This document shows, one piece after another, positions 48,832-57,493 of a DNA stretch of 64,000 nt. The stretch is from positions 62,001 through 126,000 of the forward strand of contig NZ_VRLV01000010.1 of NCBI RefSeq assembly GCF_009760925.1, given 5' to 3'. Made by a program: the position numbers and the translations under genes. Under the pieces are notes generated by a model. That model searched no databases. It saw only the letters and a list, made by a program, of their open reading frames with translations, and had not been told where the DNA came from. Every line of letters starts with the position of its first letter. Position 1 is the stretch's first letter. Origin of the DNA: Nonomuraea typhae (lineage in GTDB: Bacteria > Actinomycetota > Actinomycetes > Streptosporangiales > Streptosporangiaceae).

Positions 48832-49450
48832 GCTCGACGCCGACGGTGATCTCCTTGCCGAGCCGGTGCCCGAGCAGGAGGTCGAGGTCGTCGCCGCTCC
48901 AGAAACGGCCGGGGTCGTACCAGTTGGGCCGCTTGCCGCCGGCCAGCAGGCCCATCGCCTCGTAGGTGACGGCGACGACCTCGGCGCAGTAGGCGCTCTC
49001 CAGCGCGCTCTCCTGGACGCCCCTGCGCAGCCGCGGGATGCGTCCGCGGGCCCAGCGCCCGGCCAGGCGGGCCGTGGACGGGAACGGCGTGCCGTCCAGC
49101 CTGGCCACGGTGCGCAGGGCGGCGTCCTCCATCTCCTGCGTGGCCTGCGGCTCCAGCTGGCGCAGCCAGGCGCGCTGGCCGTACCGGTCGGCCCAGACCG
49201 TCACGGCCGCGCGCAGGTCGTGCAGCTGCACGCCGCGCTGGTGCGTGCCCGACCACAGGTCGAGCAGCGACTTGCCCAGCTCGGCGTGCCACATCATGGG
49301 CGGCATGTCCTCGACCACGATGGCCATGCCGACGTGGTTGACCGGGCTGTTGGTCATCGTCTGGATGGCCCGGTCGGGCACCGAGCGTCCGCGGAAGACC
49401 CATAGGTCCCCGGTTCTGGTGACGTTGGCGGCCTCGTCGAGAGTCAACAC
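48821..49450 (-). CDS. Permuted papain-like (YiiX/C92 type) hydrolase
   Basis: A 209-residue protein. GDLWVFRGRS and SPVNHVGMAIVVED carry the conserved His, and SAYCAEVVAVTYEAMG the Cys, in the permuted order of YiiX/YaeF-type amidases. No signal peptide is visible, so a cytoplasmic or lipid-linked amide substrate is likely. The substrate is not known. Confidence 0.75.
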   Translation of the reverse strand: MLTLDEAANVTRTGDLWVFRGRSVPDRAIQTMTNSPVNHVGMAIVVEDMPPMMWHAELGKSLLDLWSGTHQRGVQLHDLRAAVTVWADRYGQRAWLRQLEPQATQEMEDAALRTVARLDGTPFPSTARLAGRWARGRIPRLRRGVQESALESAYCAEVVAVTYEAMGLLAGGKRPNWYDPGRFWSGDDLDLLLGHRLGKEITVGVELTR

Positions 49451-49467
49451 CCTTGTAGCCTAAGCAC

Positions 49468-49632
49468 ATGCGTTGGTGGAAATGGCTGGGGCTGGCAGGA
49501 GTCGCCGGAGTCGCCGCGACCGGCGTCGTGATCGCGCGGGCCGAGCGGCGCCGGCGCGCCTACACGCCGGAGGAGATCAGGAGCCGCCTGCGCGAGCGGG
49601 TCGAGGCTCAGGCCGACGGCCTCAAGTCGTAG
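49468..49632 (+). CDS. Small membrane-anchored protein
   Basis: A 54-residue protein (MRWWKWLGLAGVAGVAATGV) with one helix followed by a basic, helical tail (RRRRAYTPEEIRSRLRERVE). Similar short proteins are frequent in actinomycetes and have no known role. Its end overlaps the convergent lipoprotein gene by 25 bases. Confidence 0.6.
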   Translation: MRWWKWLGLAGVAGVAATGVVIARAERRRRAYTPEEIRSRLRERVEAQADGLKS

Positions 49633-51167
49633 ACGAAGACCACGTCCGGGTAGGCGGGGTTGTCGTCGTAGCCGGAGATGGCCCCGAGGAAGGCCCGCTG
49701 GTAGTTGACCACCCAGGGGAAGACGGCCACCGCGCGCACGTCCAGCAGCCGGTCGGTGAGCCGGTAGAAGGTCTTCTTGGCGGTGGCCGGGTCGGTCACG
49801 TTGAGCATCGGCAGCATGTCGATCATGCCGTCGGCCTCCGAGTCCTTCAGATACGTGAGGTTGAAGACCGGCGGCTTGCCGCTGCGGAAGACGTTGCCGA
49901 ACCACGACCACCCATCGGCGTAGTCGGGCCACCAGTACATCACGAAGATGTCCTGGCCCTTCTCCTTGCCGCGTTCCCACTGGGCCAGCCACTCCATCGG
50001 CCGGCTGTCCAGGGTGACGTTGAGCGGGCGCAGCGTCTCGGCGAGCCGGGTGACCAGGATCTTCTGGTCGGCGTCGCCCTCGGCGTAGGTGAGCGTCAGC
50101 GTCAGCGGCCGTCCGCCGGGGCCGTACCCGGCCTGCCGCAGGAGTTGCTGCGCCCCGGCGAGGTCCTGGCGGGGCAGCCGCTTGCGCTGATGTCCCGGCA
50201 GCCCCTCCGGCACGATCCCACTGGCCGGTACGGCGCCGCCGCCCAGCGCCTCGATCAGCCCGCGGTAGTCGACCGCCTTCTGCAGGGCCTTGCGGAGCCT
50301 GACGTCGCGCAGCGGGCCGCGTTCGGTGTTGAACAGCAGCATGGCGGTGTTGAAGGAGGGCATGTCGGCGGTGCGCACGCCCGGCGTCCTGGCGGCCCGC
50401 TTGTACAGCCCGGGGCTGAGCCGGTCGACGAAGCTGATCTCGCCGTCCTGGAGAAGCTCCCAGCGGCGGCGCGGGTCGGGCACGACGCGGAACTTGACCG
50501 TGCGGTAGTGCGGGCGGTCCCAGCCGCCCCAGTAGCCCTCGAACGCCTTGAGCGTGAGCTCGTGCTCCGCGCCCTTGCGCCAGCCGGCGACCGTGTAGGG
50601 GCCCGAGCCGGCGTCCCGCTTGCCGTCCTTGACCTGGTCGACGACGGAGACGTCGTAGATGTAGGCGGCGTAGGCGGCCGAGGCGGTGAGGTCCAGCGGG
50701 GCGGCGTACTTGAGCTGGAAGGTCACCGTGAGCGGGCCGGTGACGCGGATGCTCTCGACCGCGTCCCAGATGTAGGAGGCGCCGGCGTCGGTCTTCATCG
50801 TGCGCTCGATCGAGGCTTTGACCGCGGCGGCGTCGAGGGGGCGGCCACTGTGGAAGGTCACGCCGGGACGCAGGGTGAACGTCCATGACTTGCCGTCGCC
50901 GCCGCTGGTCCAGGAGGTGGCCAGGCGGGGGCTCGCCTTCTTGGTGACGGGGTTCCAGACGGTGAGGGTTTCATAGATGTTCTGGAGGGCGATCACCTCG
51001 TTGGAGTAAGAGGTGGCCGGGTCCCAGTCGGTGACCACGTCGAGGTTCTGCGCGTAGACGAAGGCCGCTTCTCCCTGCGCATCCGGCCGTACCTCGGAGG
51101 GCGGGGCGGGCGCGGTGCACGCCGCCAGGAAGAGAACGAGCACGGCCGCAGTCAGACGACGGCGCAT
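49608..51167 (-). CDS. Orphan peptide-type ABC solute-binding lipoprotein
   Basis: A 519-residue extracellular solute-binding protein, family 5. The lipobox LFLAACTAP places lipid Cys17. The core (ATSYSNEVIALQNIYETLTV; GKSWTFTLRPGVTFHSGRPL) matches DppA/OppA. It is very similar to the binding protein at 57494 but has no permease genes beside it. It may serve the Dpp transporter at 54-57 kb with another ligand. Confidence 0.92.
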   Translation of the reverse strand: MRRRLTAAVLVLFLAACTAPAPPSEVRPDAQGEAAFVYAQNLDVVTDWDPATSYSNEVIALQNIYETLTVWNPVTKKASPRLATSWTSGGDGKSWTFTLRPGVTFHSGRPLDAAAVKASIERTMKTDAGASYIWDAVESIRVTGPLTVTFQLKYAAPLDLTASAAYAAYIYDVSVVDQVKDGKRDAGSGPYTVAGWRKGAEHELTLKAFEGYWGGWDRPHYRTVKFRVVPDPRRRWELLQDGEISFVDRLSPGLYKRAARTPGVRTADMPSFNTAMLLFNTERGPLRDVRLRKALQKAVDYRGLIEALGGGAVPASGIVPEGLPGHQRKRLPRQDLAGAQQLLRQAGYGPGGRPLTLTLTYAEGDADQKILVTRLAETLRPLNVTLDSRPMEWLAQWERGKEKGQDIFVMYWWPDYADGWSWFGNVFRSGKPPVFNLTYLKDSEADGMIDMLPMLNVTDPATAKKTFYRLTDRLLDVRAVAVFPWVVNYQRAFLGAISGYDDNPAYPDVVFVYDLRPSA

Positions 51168-51329
51168 GCATCTCTCCCCTGTGATCGTTGTTGCGCCTGA
51201 AACTACTGCAAGATGAGGTGACAGACGCCCGAAAGTCCTGAAAAATAGGGAATTCTGGTGATCGAATTGCTATCCTCGACGCTTGTCCCGTCCGGGGTTT
51301 CCAGTGGGGACCAGCCGGAGTGAGGTGCC

Positions 51330-53219
51330 ATGGCCCGCAGCAGAACGATTCGGATGAAGATCGTAGGTCTGTTGCTGGTTCCGCTCATGTCGATGGTGGT
51401 GTTGTGGGGTGTGATCGCCGCGGTGACCGCGGGCGAGAGCCTGAAGCTCAGGGAGTACACCACGCTGTGGACCAACCTGCGCGTTCCCGCCTACCTGGTG
51501 ATCGGTGAGATCCAGAGGGAACGGCTGGCCTCCGTGCAGATGCTGCGCAAGAAGGGCTTCAGGGAGCGTTCGGCGACCAACGCCCAGCGCGCCCGCACGA
51601 ACAACATGGTCGAGGAGTTCAGGGCCAAGTCGGCCAAGTCCAAGAACGCCTCCCCCACGATCAGCTCCCAGGTGGACCAGGTCCTCATCCAGCTCGGCAA
51701 GCTCGACGCGCTCCGTGGCGAGATCGACGCCGGCCTCACCGCCCGCGTGCACGCCATCGAGACCTACAACGCGATGATCGACTCGTTGTTCGGCCTGCAC
51801 CAGCGCGTCGCCTTCATCGACGACATCCCCATCTACGAGCAGTCGCGCGTCGTGATCGACCTCGGCTTCGCCAAGGAGCTCCTCACCCGCGAGCAGGCCG
51901 TCGCGGCCGGGCCGACGACGGAGGAGGAGCGCCGCACCTTCACCCAGCTCGTCGGCAACCGGCGCTTCCTCCTCAACCAGGCCGTCGCCGGGCTCGACCC
52001 GAGCCTGCGCGACGCCCAGGTCGCACTGCTCGCCTCGCCCGACTACCAGCGCATGCGGGTCATGGAGGACCAGATCATCGCCGGGGAGAACCCGGACCGC
52101 TGGGCCGCCACCACCGAACGGCTGGCCGGCTCCTTCCAGGAGTTCCAGATGGCCGCCAGCCGCGAGCTCACCCAGCGGGCCGCCCCGGTCGCGGACTCCG
52201 TGCTGCTGCGCGCGGTCGTCCTGGGCGGCACGGGCCTCGTGCTCGTTGTCGTCTCCATCGTGATCTCGCTGCGCGCCGGCAACCGGCTCTCCAAGGATCT
52301 GGCCGCGCTCAGGTTCGCCGCGCTGGAGGTGGCCGAGGACCGGCTGCCGCAGGTCGTCGACAAGCTGCGCAAGGGCGAGCAGGTCGACGTGCCCGACGTG
52401 CAGGTGGTCAGCACCACCGCCGAGATCGACGACGTCGGCCAGGCGTTCTCCACCGTGCAGCACACCGCGGTCGAGGCCGCGGTGGGGCAGGCGCAACTGC
52501 GCGAGGGCGTCGGCCACGTCTTCCGCAACCTGGCCCGGCGCAGCCAGACGCTCCTTCACCGCCAGCGCATCCAGCTGGAGGGCATGCAGCACCGGGCGAC
52601 CGACCCCGACGCCCTGGACGACCTGTTCCGCCTGGACCACCTCACCACCCGCATGCGCAGGCACGCCGAGGGCCTGATCATCCTGTCGGGCGCGACGCCC
52701 GGCCGGGGCTGGAGCAGGCCGGTGCCGCTGCACGACGTGGCCCGCGGCGCCGCGGCCGAGGTGGAGGACTACCAGCGGGTGGCCGTCGAGCCCATGAGCA
52801 GCCACGCGCTGGACGGCGGGCTGGTCGGCGACGTGATCCACCTGATCGCCGAGCTGATCGAGAACGCCACCGTCTACTCGCCCCCGCACACCCCGGTCAT
52901 CGTGCGCGGCGAGGCCGCCGCCCGGGGCTTCGCCATCGAGGTGGAGGACAGGGGCCTGGGCATGAGCCCGGAGGAGCTGGCCGACCTGAACACGCGCCTG
53001 GCCTCCCCGCCCGAATTCGACCTCGCCGACAGCGACAGGCTCGGCCTGTTCGTCGTCGCCCGCCTGGCCGCCAGGCATGACATCCGCGTGACGTTGCGCG
53101 GTTCACCATATGGAGGGACCACCGCCATCGTGCTGATCCCGGCAGAGCATGTGACCGAGCAGAGCGAGACGCCGGCCGAGCCACCAGCCCGCCCGATCAA
53201 GGTGGTGCGCGGTGAGTGA
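51330..53219 (+). CDS. Conservon sensor kinase (CvnA-like) with nitrate-sensing domain
   Basis: A 629-residue membrane kinase-like protein. Helix at residues 10-31, an extracytoplasmic NIT-type helical domain (about 40-290), a second helix at 292-315, a HAMP region, and a dimerisation segment FRLDHLTTRMRRH with candidate His437. The HATPase has N box ELIENATVYS (Asn512), EDRGLGMS and RLGLFVVARLA. CvnA-type proteins sense external cues and act on a small GTPase. A GGAGTGAGG site precedes the ATG. Confidence 0.9.
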   Translation: MARSRTIRMKIVGLLLVPLMSMVVLWGVIAAVTAGESLKLREYTTLWTNLRVPAYLVIGEIQRERLASVQMLRKKGFRERSATNAQRARTNNMVEEFRAKSAKSKNASPTISSQVDQVLIQLGKLDALRGEIDAGLTARVHAIETYNAMIDSLFGLHQRVAFIDDIPIYEQSRVVIDLGFAKELLTREQAVAAGPTTEEERRTFTQLVGNRRFLLNQAVAGLDPSLRDAQVALLASPDYQRMRVMEDQIIAGENPDRWAATTERLAGSFQEFQMAASRELTQRAAPVADSVLLRAVVLGGTGLVLVVVSIVISLRAGNRLSKDLAALRFAALEVAEDRLPQVVDKLRKGEQVDVPDVQVVSTTAEIDDVGQAFSTVQHTAVEAAVGQAQLREGVGHVFRNLARRSQTLLHRQRIQLEGMQHRATDPDALDDLFRLDHLTTRMRRHAEGLIILSGATPGRGWSRPVPLHDVARGAAAEVEDYQRVAVEPMSSHALDGGLVGDVIHLIAELIENATVYSPPHTPVIVRGEAAARGFAIEVEDRGLGMSPEELADLNTRLASPPEFDLADSDRLGLFVVARLAARHDIRVTLRGSPYGGTTAIVLIPAEHVTEQSETPAEPPARPIKVVRGE

Positions 53220-53568
53220 CGAGCGCTGGCTCGACGAGGACGCCGGTCCCATCGTCCCGGCGTACCTGCTGACCCGCGGGCGGACCGTACCCGCCAGCGA
53301 GGCCATCGACCTCATCGCGGTGATCATCACCGCCGGCGGCCTCACGCCGCCCATGGGCCTGGGCCCGGAACACCTCATCATCATGCAGAAATGCACCAAG
53401 CCCACGCGCCTGGTGGACGTGGCCGCCGAGCTCAACCTGCCCATCGGCGTGGTCCGGGTCCTCGTGGGCGACCTGCACGCGCAGAAGCTCGTCCAGGTCG
53501 AGCACCCGCCTCCCGCGCCCGACGCGCGCGTCCTGCTGGAGGTGATCAGCGGGCTGAAGGCTCTGTAG
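53212..53568 (+). CDS. DUF742 protein (CvnC-like)
   Basis: A 118-residue protein with the DUF742 pattern: VPAYLLTRGRT, a Pro/Gly turn, EHLIIMQKCTKPTRLVDVAA, LNLPIGVVRVLVGDL and a final LEVISGLKAL. It overlaps the kinase by eight bases. Full conservons also have CvnB (roadblock) and CvnD (GTPase); here the next gene is an unrelated convergent OsmC gene. Confidence 0.9.
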   Translation: MSDERWLDEDAGPIVPAYLLTRGRTVPASEAIDLIAVIITAGGLTPPMGLGPEHLIIMQKCTKPTRLVDVAAELNLPIGVVRVLVGDLHAQKLVQVEHPPPAPDARVLLEVISGLKAL

Positions 53569-53983
53569 CCGTGGTGTGGACGACCACCTCGGAGCTGAGC
53601 GTGCGGTGCACCGGACACTTGTCGGCGATCATCAGCAGGCGCCCGCGCTGCTCCTCGTCGAGGGGTCCCTCCATGCGGATCTCACGCTCGATGTGGTCGA
53701 TCATCCCGTTCTGCGTCTCGCATTCGGCGCAGTCCTTCGCGTAGATGCGCGTGTGGCTCAGCTCCACCGTGACGCCGGTCAGCGGGATGCCCTTCCGCTC
53801 GGCGTACATGCGCATGGTCATGGAGGTGCAGGCGCCCAGGCTCGCCAGGAGCAGGTCGTACGGCGTGGGCCCCTCGTCCGCGCCGCCCACGTCGAGCGGC
53901 TCGTCGGCGACGAACGTGTGCTTGCCCGCGGTGATCCGCTGGGTGAACCGGCCTGTGGCCTCCACCCGGACCGTCGAACCCAT
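53546..53983 (-). CDS. OsmC-family peroxide/organic hydroperoxide reductase
   Basis: A 145-residue protein with GPTPYDLLLASLGACTSMTM holding the first Cys and DKCPVHRTL the second. These are the reactive pair of OsmC/Ohr proteins that reduce organic peroxides. The ATG at 53983 (MGSTVRVEATGRF) is chosen by fit; an upstream extension is not conserved-looking. Convergent with the CvnC gene (23-base overlap). Confidence 0.9.
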   Translation of the reverse strand: MGSTVRVEATGRFTQRITAGKHTFVADEPLDVGGADEGPTPYDLLLASLGACTSMTMRMYAERKGIPLTGVTVELSHTRIYAKDCAECETQNGMIDHIEREIRMEGPLDEEQRGRLLMIADKCPVHRTLSSEVVVHTTATEPSAR

Positions 53984-54008
53984 GGCTGTCCCCTTCCCTC
54001 GGCGAAAC

Positions 54009-54908
54009 CTACCCGTGCCGTCCAAGCGATCCGCCGCCGTCGTTATTTCCGGCCAGCACGTCCTCCGCGCGGTGACAGGCCGCCGCTCGCCCCTCCGCCA
54101 CCTGCCTGAGCTCGGGGCCGCGCTCACACTCCGGTACGGCCAGCGGGCAGCGCAGCCGGAACGCGCACCCCGTCCCGGCCGGAGGCGCGCCGACCCCCGG
54201 CTCCGGCGGCGTCCCGCCCAGCTTGGGCACCGCGTCCCGCAGCGCCCGCGTGTAGGGGTGGGCCGGGTTGTCCAGCAGTTCCCCGGTCGGCCCCGATTCG
54301 ACCACCCGCCCGGCGAACAGCACGTGGCTGGTCCGGCAGAGCCGGTCCACGACGGCGAGGTTGTGGGTGATCAGGAGGCGCTCCGTCGCCAGCCCGGCCA
54401 GCAGGTCGAGGACCTTCGCCTGGACCGTCACGTCCAGGGCGCTGGTGGGCTCGTCGAGGATGAGCAGCTTCGGGCCGACGGCCAGGGCGCGGGCGATGAC
54501 CACGCGCTGGCGCTGGCCGCCGGACAGTTCGTGCGGGCGCCGCGTGGCCAGGGACGGGTCCAGGCCCACCTGCTGGAGGAGGTCGCCCACGCGGGCCTTG
54601 TCGGTCAGGGCCTCGGCGATCGAGGCGGCCACGCTGCGGCGCGGGTTCAGGGACTCGGCCTGGAAGACCGGCTGGACGTCGCGCCGGAAGGCCCGCATGT
54701 CAGCCTTTTTCAGGTCCTGCCCGCCGTACCAGATGGTGCCCCCGCGGGGGCGCAGCAGGCCGAGGAAGGCGCGGGCGAGGGTGGTCTTGCCGGAGCCGCT
54801 CTCGCCGATGAGGCCGACGCCGCCCTCGGTGATGGCCAGGGAGACGTCGTGGACCACCGTGCTCCTGCCGTAGCCGAGCGTGAGGGCGTCCGCGCGCAGG
54901 ATCGTCAC
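54009..54908 (-). CDS. Dipeptide/oligopeptide ABC ATPase, DppF-like
   Basis: A 299-residue ATPase from a GTG overlapping the previous stop. Walker A GESGSGKTT at 35-43, signature ELSGGQRQRV, Walker B LLILDEPTSALD. The C-terminal oligo_HPY region has a Cys cluster (GCAFRLRCPLAVPECERGP) that may bind iron-sulfur. Last gene of the Dpp operon. Confidence 0.93.
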   Translation of the reverse strand: MTILRADALTLGYGRSTVVHDVSLAITEGGVGLIGESGSGKTTLARAFLGLLRPRGGTIWYGGQDLKKADMRAFRRDVQPVFQAESLNPRRSVAASIAEALTDKARVGDLLQQVGLDPSLATRRPHELSGGQRQRVVIARALAVGPKLLILDEPTSALDVTVQAKVLDLLAGLATERLLITHNLAVVDRLCRTSHVLFAGRVVESGPTGELLDNPAHPYTRALRDAVPKLGGTPPEPGVGAPPAGTGCAFRLRCPLAVPECERGPELRQVAEGRAAACHRAEDVLAGNNDGGGSLGRHG

Positions 54909-55633
54909 GGCGTGGCCTCCAGCAGGTCGCGGGTGTAGGGGTGGGACGGGGCGGTCAGGACCGCGGCGGCCGGGCCCGACTCCACGACCTCGCCGTCCTT
55001 CATGACCAGAACCCGGTCGGCGATGGTGCTGACCAGGGCCAGGTCGTGGGAGACCAGCAGGATCGCCAGGTCGCGCTCGCGCTGCAGGCGGCGCAGGACG
55101 GCGATCACCTCGGCCTGGACCGTCACGTCCAGGGCGCTGGTGGGCTCGTCGGCCAGAATGACCTCGGCGCCCAGGGCGATGGCCAGCGCGATCGCGAAGC
55201 GCTGCGCCTGGCCGCCGGAGATCTCGTGCGGGTAGCGGCGCAGGATGGCGGGGTCGAGCATGACCGCCTTCATCGCCGCCTCCGGGTCGGCGGCGACTTT
55301 GTGCAGCTTGAGGGCCCGGCGCATGAGCGTGCCGAGGCGGGTGGTGGGGCTGAGGGCGGCCTGGGGCGACTGCATGACGAGGGCGGCCCGGGCGCCGCGG
55401 ATCGCGCGCAGGTCCTTCGGGGAGGCGGTGCGGACGTTCAGCCCGCAGACGCTGATGTTTCCGGAAATTTCGGCGTTCTCGGTCAGGCCCAGCAGCGACA
55501 TCAGCGTCGTGGACTTGCCGGAGCCGCTCTCCCCCACGATGGCCACGCACTCCCCCGCGGCCACGTCGAGCTCGGGAACCCGGGCGACGGTCCGCGCGCC
55601 GTACCTGACCTCCAGGTCGCGCACCTCGATCAT
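54905..55633 (-). CDS. Dipeptide/oligopeptide ABC ATPase, DppD-like
   Basis: A 242-residue ATPase with Walker A GESGSGKST at 34-42, signature EISGGQAQRF and Walker B VILADEPTSALD. It ends at SHPYTRDLLEATP and lacks the C-terminal Cys-rich region normally present in DppD (about 320 residues); its partner at 54009 keeps it. Overlaps both neighbours by four bases. Confidence 0.92.
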   Translation of the reverse strand: MIEVRDLEVRYGARTVARVPELDVAAGECVAIVGESGSGKSTTLMSLLGLTENAEISGNISVCGLNVRTASPKDLRAIRGARAALVMQSPQAALSPTTRLGTLMRRALKLHKVAADPEAAMKAVMLDPAILRRYPHEISGGQAQRFAIALAIALGAEVILADEPTSALDVTVQAEVIAVLRRLQRERDLAILLVSHDLALVSTIADRVLVMKDGEVVESGPAAAVLTAPSHPYTRDLLEATP

Positions 55634-56475
55634 CGCACCACCCTTCTCGGGTCGAGGGCGTTGCGCAGCCCCTCGCCCAGCACGTTGAAGGCGAAGGCGG
55701 TCAGCACGATCGCCAGGCCCGGGAAGGTGACCACCCACCAGTTCGTGGTGAACAGGGTCTGCCCCTGCTCGACCATCAGCCCCCACTCCGCGGTCGGCTC
55801 CTGGGCGCCGAGACCCAGGTAGGACAGCGCGGCGGCGGTGAGGATGACGCCGCCGGCGTCCAGGGAGACCTGGACCAGCACGGGCGTGAGCGAGTTCGGC
55901 AGCACGTGCCGCACGATGATCAGCGGCGCGGGCACGCCGAGGCAGCGCGCCGCGTCCACGTACGGCCGGCCCGCGACGGAGGCGGCCACAGAGGCGGCCA
56001 GCCGCGCGTACCACGGCCACCAGGTGACCGCGATGGCGACGATCACCGTGGTGACGCTCGGCTGCAGCACCACGGCCAGCGCCAGCGAGAGCAGCAGCGC
56101 CGGGAAGGCCAGGAACACGTCGGTGACCCGCATGATCACATCGCGCACCCAGCCGCCCGCGTACCCCGCGATCATGCCCAGGCTCACGCCGATCAGCGCG
56201 GAGACGGCCAGCACGCTGACCGCGATGGCCAGCGAGGTCTGCCCGCCGTACAGCACGCGGGTGAGCACGTCGCGGCCCGCCTGGTCGGTGCCGAACCAGT
56301 GCGCCGCGCTCGGCGCCTGCAGCGCCTCCAGGGGCCGGGGGTCGTCCAGCGGGTACGGCGCCAGCCACGGCGCGAAGAGCGCGGCCAGCACGATCAGCGT
56401 GATGAGCACGGCCCCCGCGGCGGCGAAGCGGTCGGGCAGGCGCGGCAGCGTGCGGCGCAGTTCCCCGGCCTTCAT
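55630..56475 (-). CDS. Peptide ABC permease, DppC-like
   Basis: A 281-residue permease with about six helices; the N-terminal OppC region has LPDRFAAAGAVLITLIVLAA. The coupling loop is AARCLGVPAPLIIVRHVLPN, the EAA-type contact for the ATPases. Overlaps neighbours by four bases. Confidence 0.93.
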   Translation of the reverse strand: MKAGELRRTLPRLPDRFAAAGAVLITLIVLAALFAPWLAPYPLDDPRPLEALQAPSAAHWFGTDQAGRDVLTRVLYGGQTSLAIAVSVLAVSALIGVSLGMIAGYAGGWVRDVIMRVTDVFLAFPALLLSLALAVVLQPSVTTVIVAIAVTWWPWYARLAASVAASVAGRPYVDAARCLGVPAPLIIVRHVLPNSLTPVLVQVSLDAGGVILTAAALSYLGLGAQEPTAEWGLMVEQGQTLFTTNWWVVTFPGLAIVLTAFAFNVLGEGLRNALDPRRVVR

Positions 56476-57488
56476 CGCGCCCTCGCCCGCGGGTCCACGA
56501 CGCCCTGCAGCAGGTCCACGGCCAGGTTGGCCACGACGTAGACGATCGCGATGAGCAGCGTGACCCCGGCGATGGCCGGGGTGTCCAGCGAGCGGATCGA
56601 CTCGACGGCGTAGCGGCCCAGCCCCGGCCAGTTGAACACCGCCTCGACCAGGAACCCGTTGACCATCGCGTAGGCGAAGACCAGCGCGATGAGCGACAGC
56701 ACCGGGTTGAGCGCGGCCCGCAGCGCGAAGCGGGTGAGGACCTTGGTCTCGGAGAAGCCCAGGGCGCGTTCCAGCCGGGCGTGGTCCTGGCTCGCCTCCT
56801 CGATCAGCGAGGCCCGGGTGAGCTGGGCGACCACGCCGGCCGGGTAGGCGGCCACGACGAGCGCGGGCAGGATCAGGTGGTGCAGGGTGCTGGTGAAGAT
56901 GGGCCAGTTGCCGGTGATGAGCGCGTCCACGATCGTGATGTTGGTCCAGAGGGTGAGCGGGCTGGTGGTGTCCAGCGCGGTGTCGTACTCCCCGGCGACC
57001 GGGAACCAGCCGAGGTTGCTGGCGAAGACCATCTGCAGCGCCAGGGCCAGCCAGAAGACCGGGACCGACACGGCCAGCATGGAGCCGAGCCGTACCCCGA
57101 CGTCCGGCAGCCGGCGCTTGAAGCGGGCGGCGAGCACGCCCACCGGGATGCCGACGGCGACCGCGAGCACGAGCGCCGTCCCCACCAGCTCGAGCGAGGC
57201 GGGGAAGGCCAGCATCAGGTCATCGCGGACCGGGCGCTTGGTGTGCAGGCTGGTCCCCCAGTCACCGGTCACCAGGTCCCGCACGTAGTTCCACAGCTGC
57301 ACGGGAATGGGGTCGTCCAGCCCGAACCGCGCCCGGGCCGCCGCCAGCTCCTCCGGGGATGCCTTCGGCCCGGCGAAGGCCACCGCGGGATCGCCGGGCA
57401 CCAGCCGCATGATCACGAAGGTGAGGACGACCACGCCGGCCACGACCAGGAACGCCTGGCCGAGCCGGCGCAGCAGGTAGTACCACAT
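56472..57488 (-). CDS. Peptide ABC permease, DppB-like
   Basis: A 338-residue permease starting MWYYLLRRLGQAFLVVAGVV, the standard DppB opening. The coupling loop ERALGFSETKVLTRFALRAA and the end helix VTLLIAIVYVVANLAVDLL fit. Pairs with DppC to form the peptide channel. It lies five bases after the binding protein gene. Confidence 0.94.
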   Translation of the reverse strand: MWYYLLRRLGQAFLVVAGVVVLTFVIMRLVPGDPAVAFAGPKASPEELAAARARFGLDDPIPVQLWNYVRDLVTGDWGTSLHTKRPVRDDLMLAFPASLELVGTALVLAVAVGIPVGVLAARFKRRLPDVGVRLGSMLAVSVPVFWLALALQMVFASNLGWFPVAGEYDTALDTTSPLTLWTNITIVDALITGNWPIFTSTLHHLILPALVVAAYPAGVVAQLTRASLIEEASQDHARLERALGFSETKVLTRFALRAALNPVLSLIALVFAYAMVNGFLVEAVFNWPGLGRYAVESIRSLDTPAIAGVTLLIAIVYVVANLAVDLLQGVVDPRARAR

Positions 57489-57493
57489 CCGGG

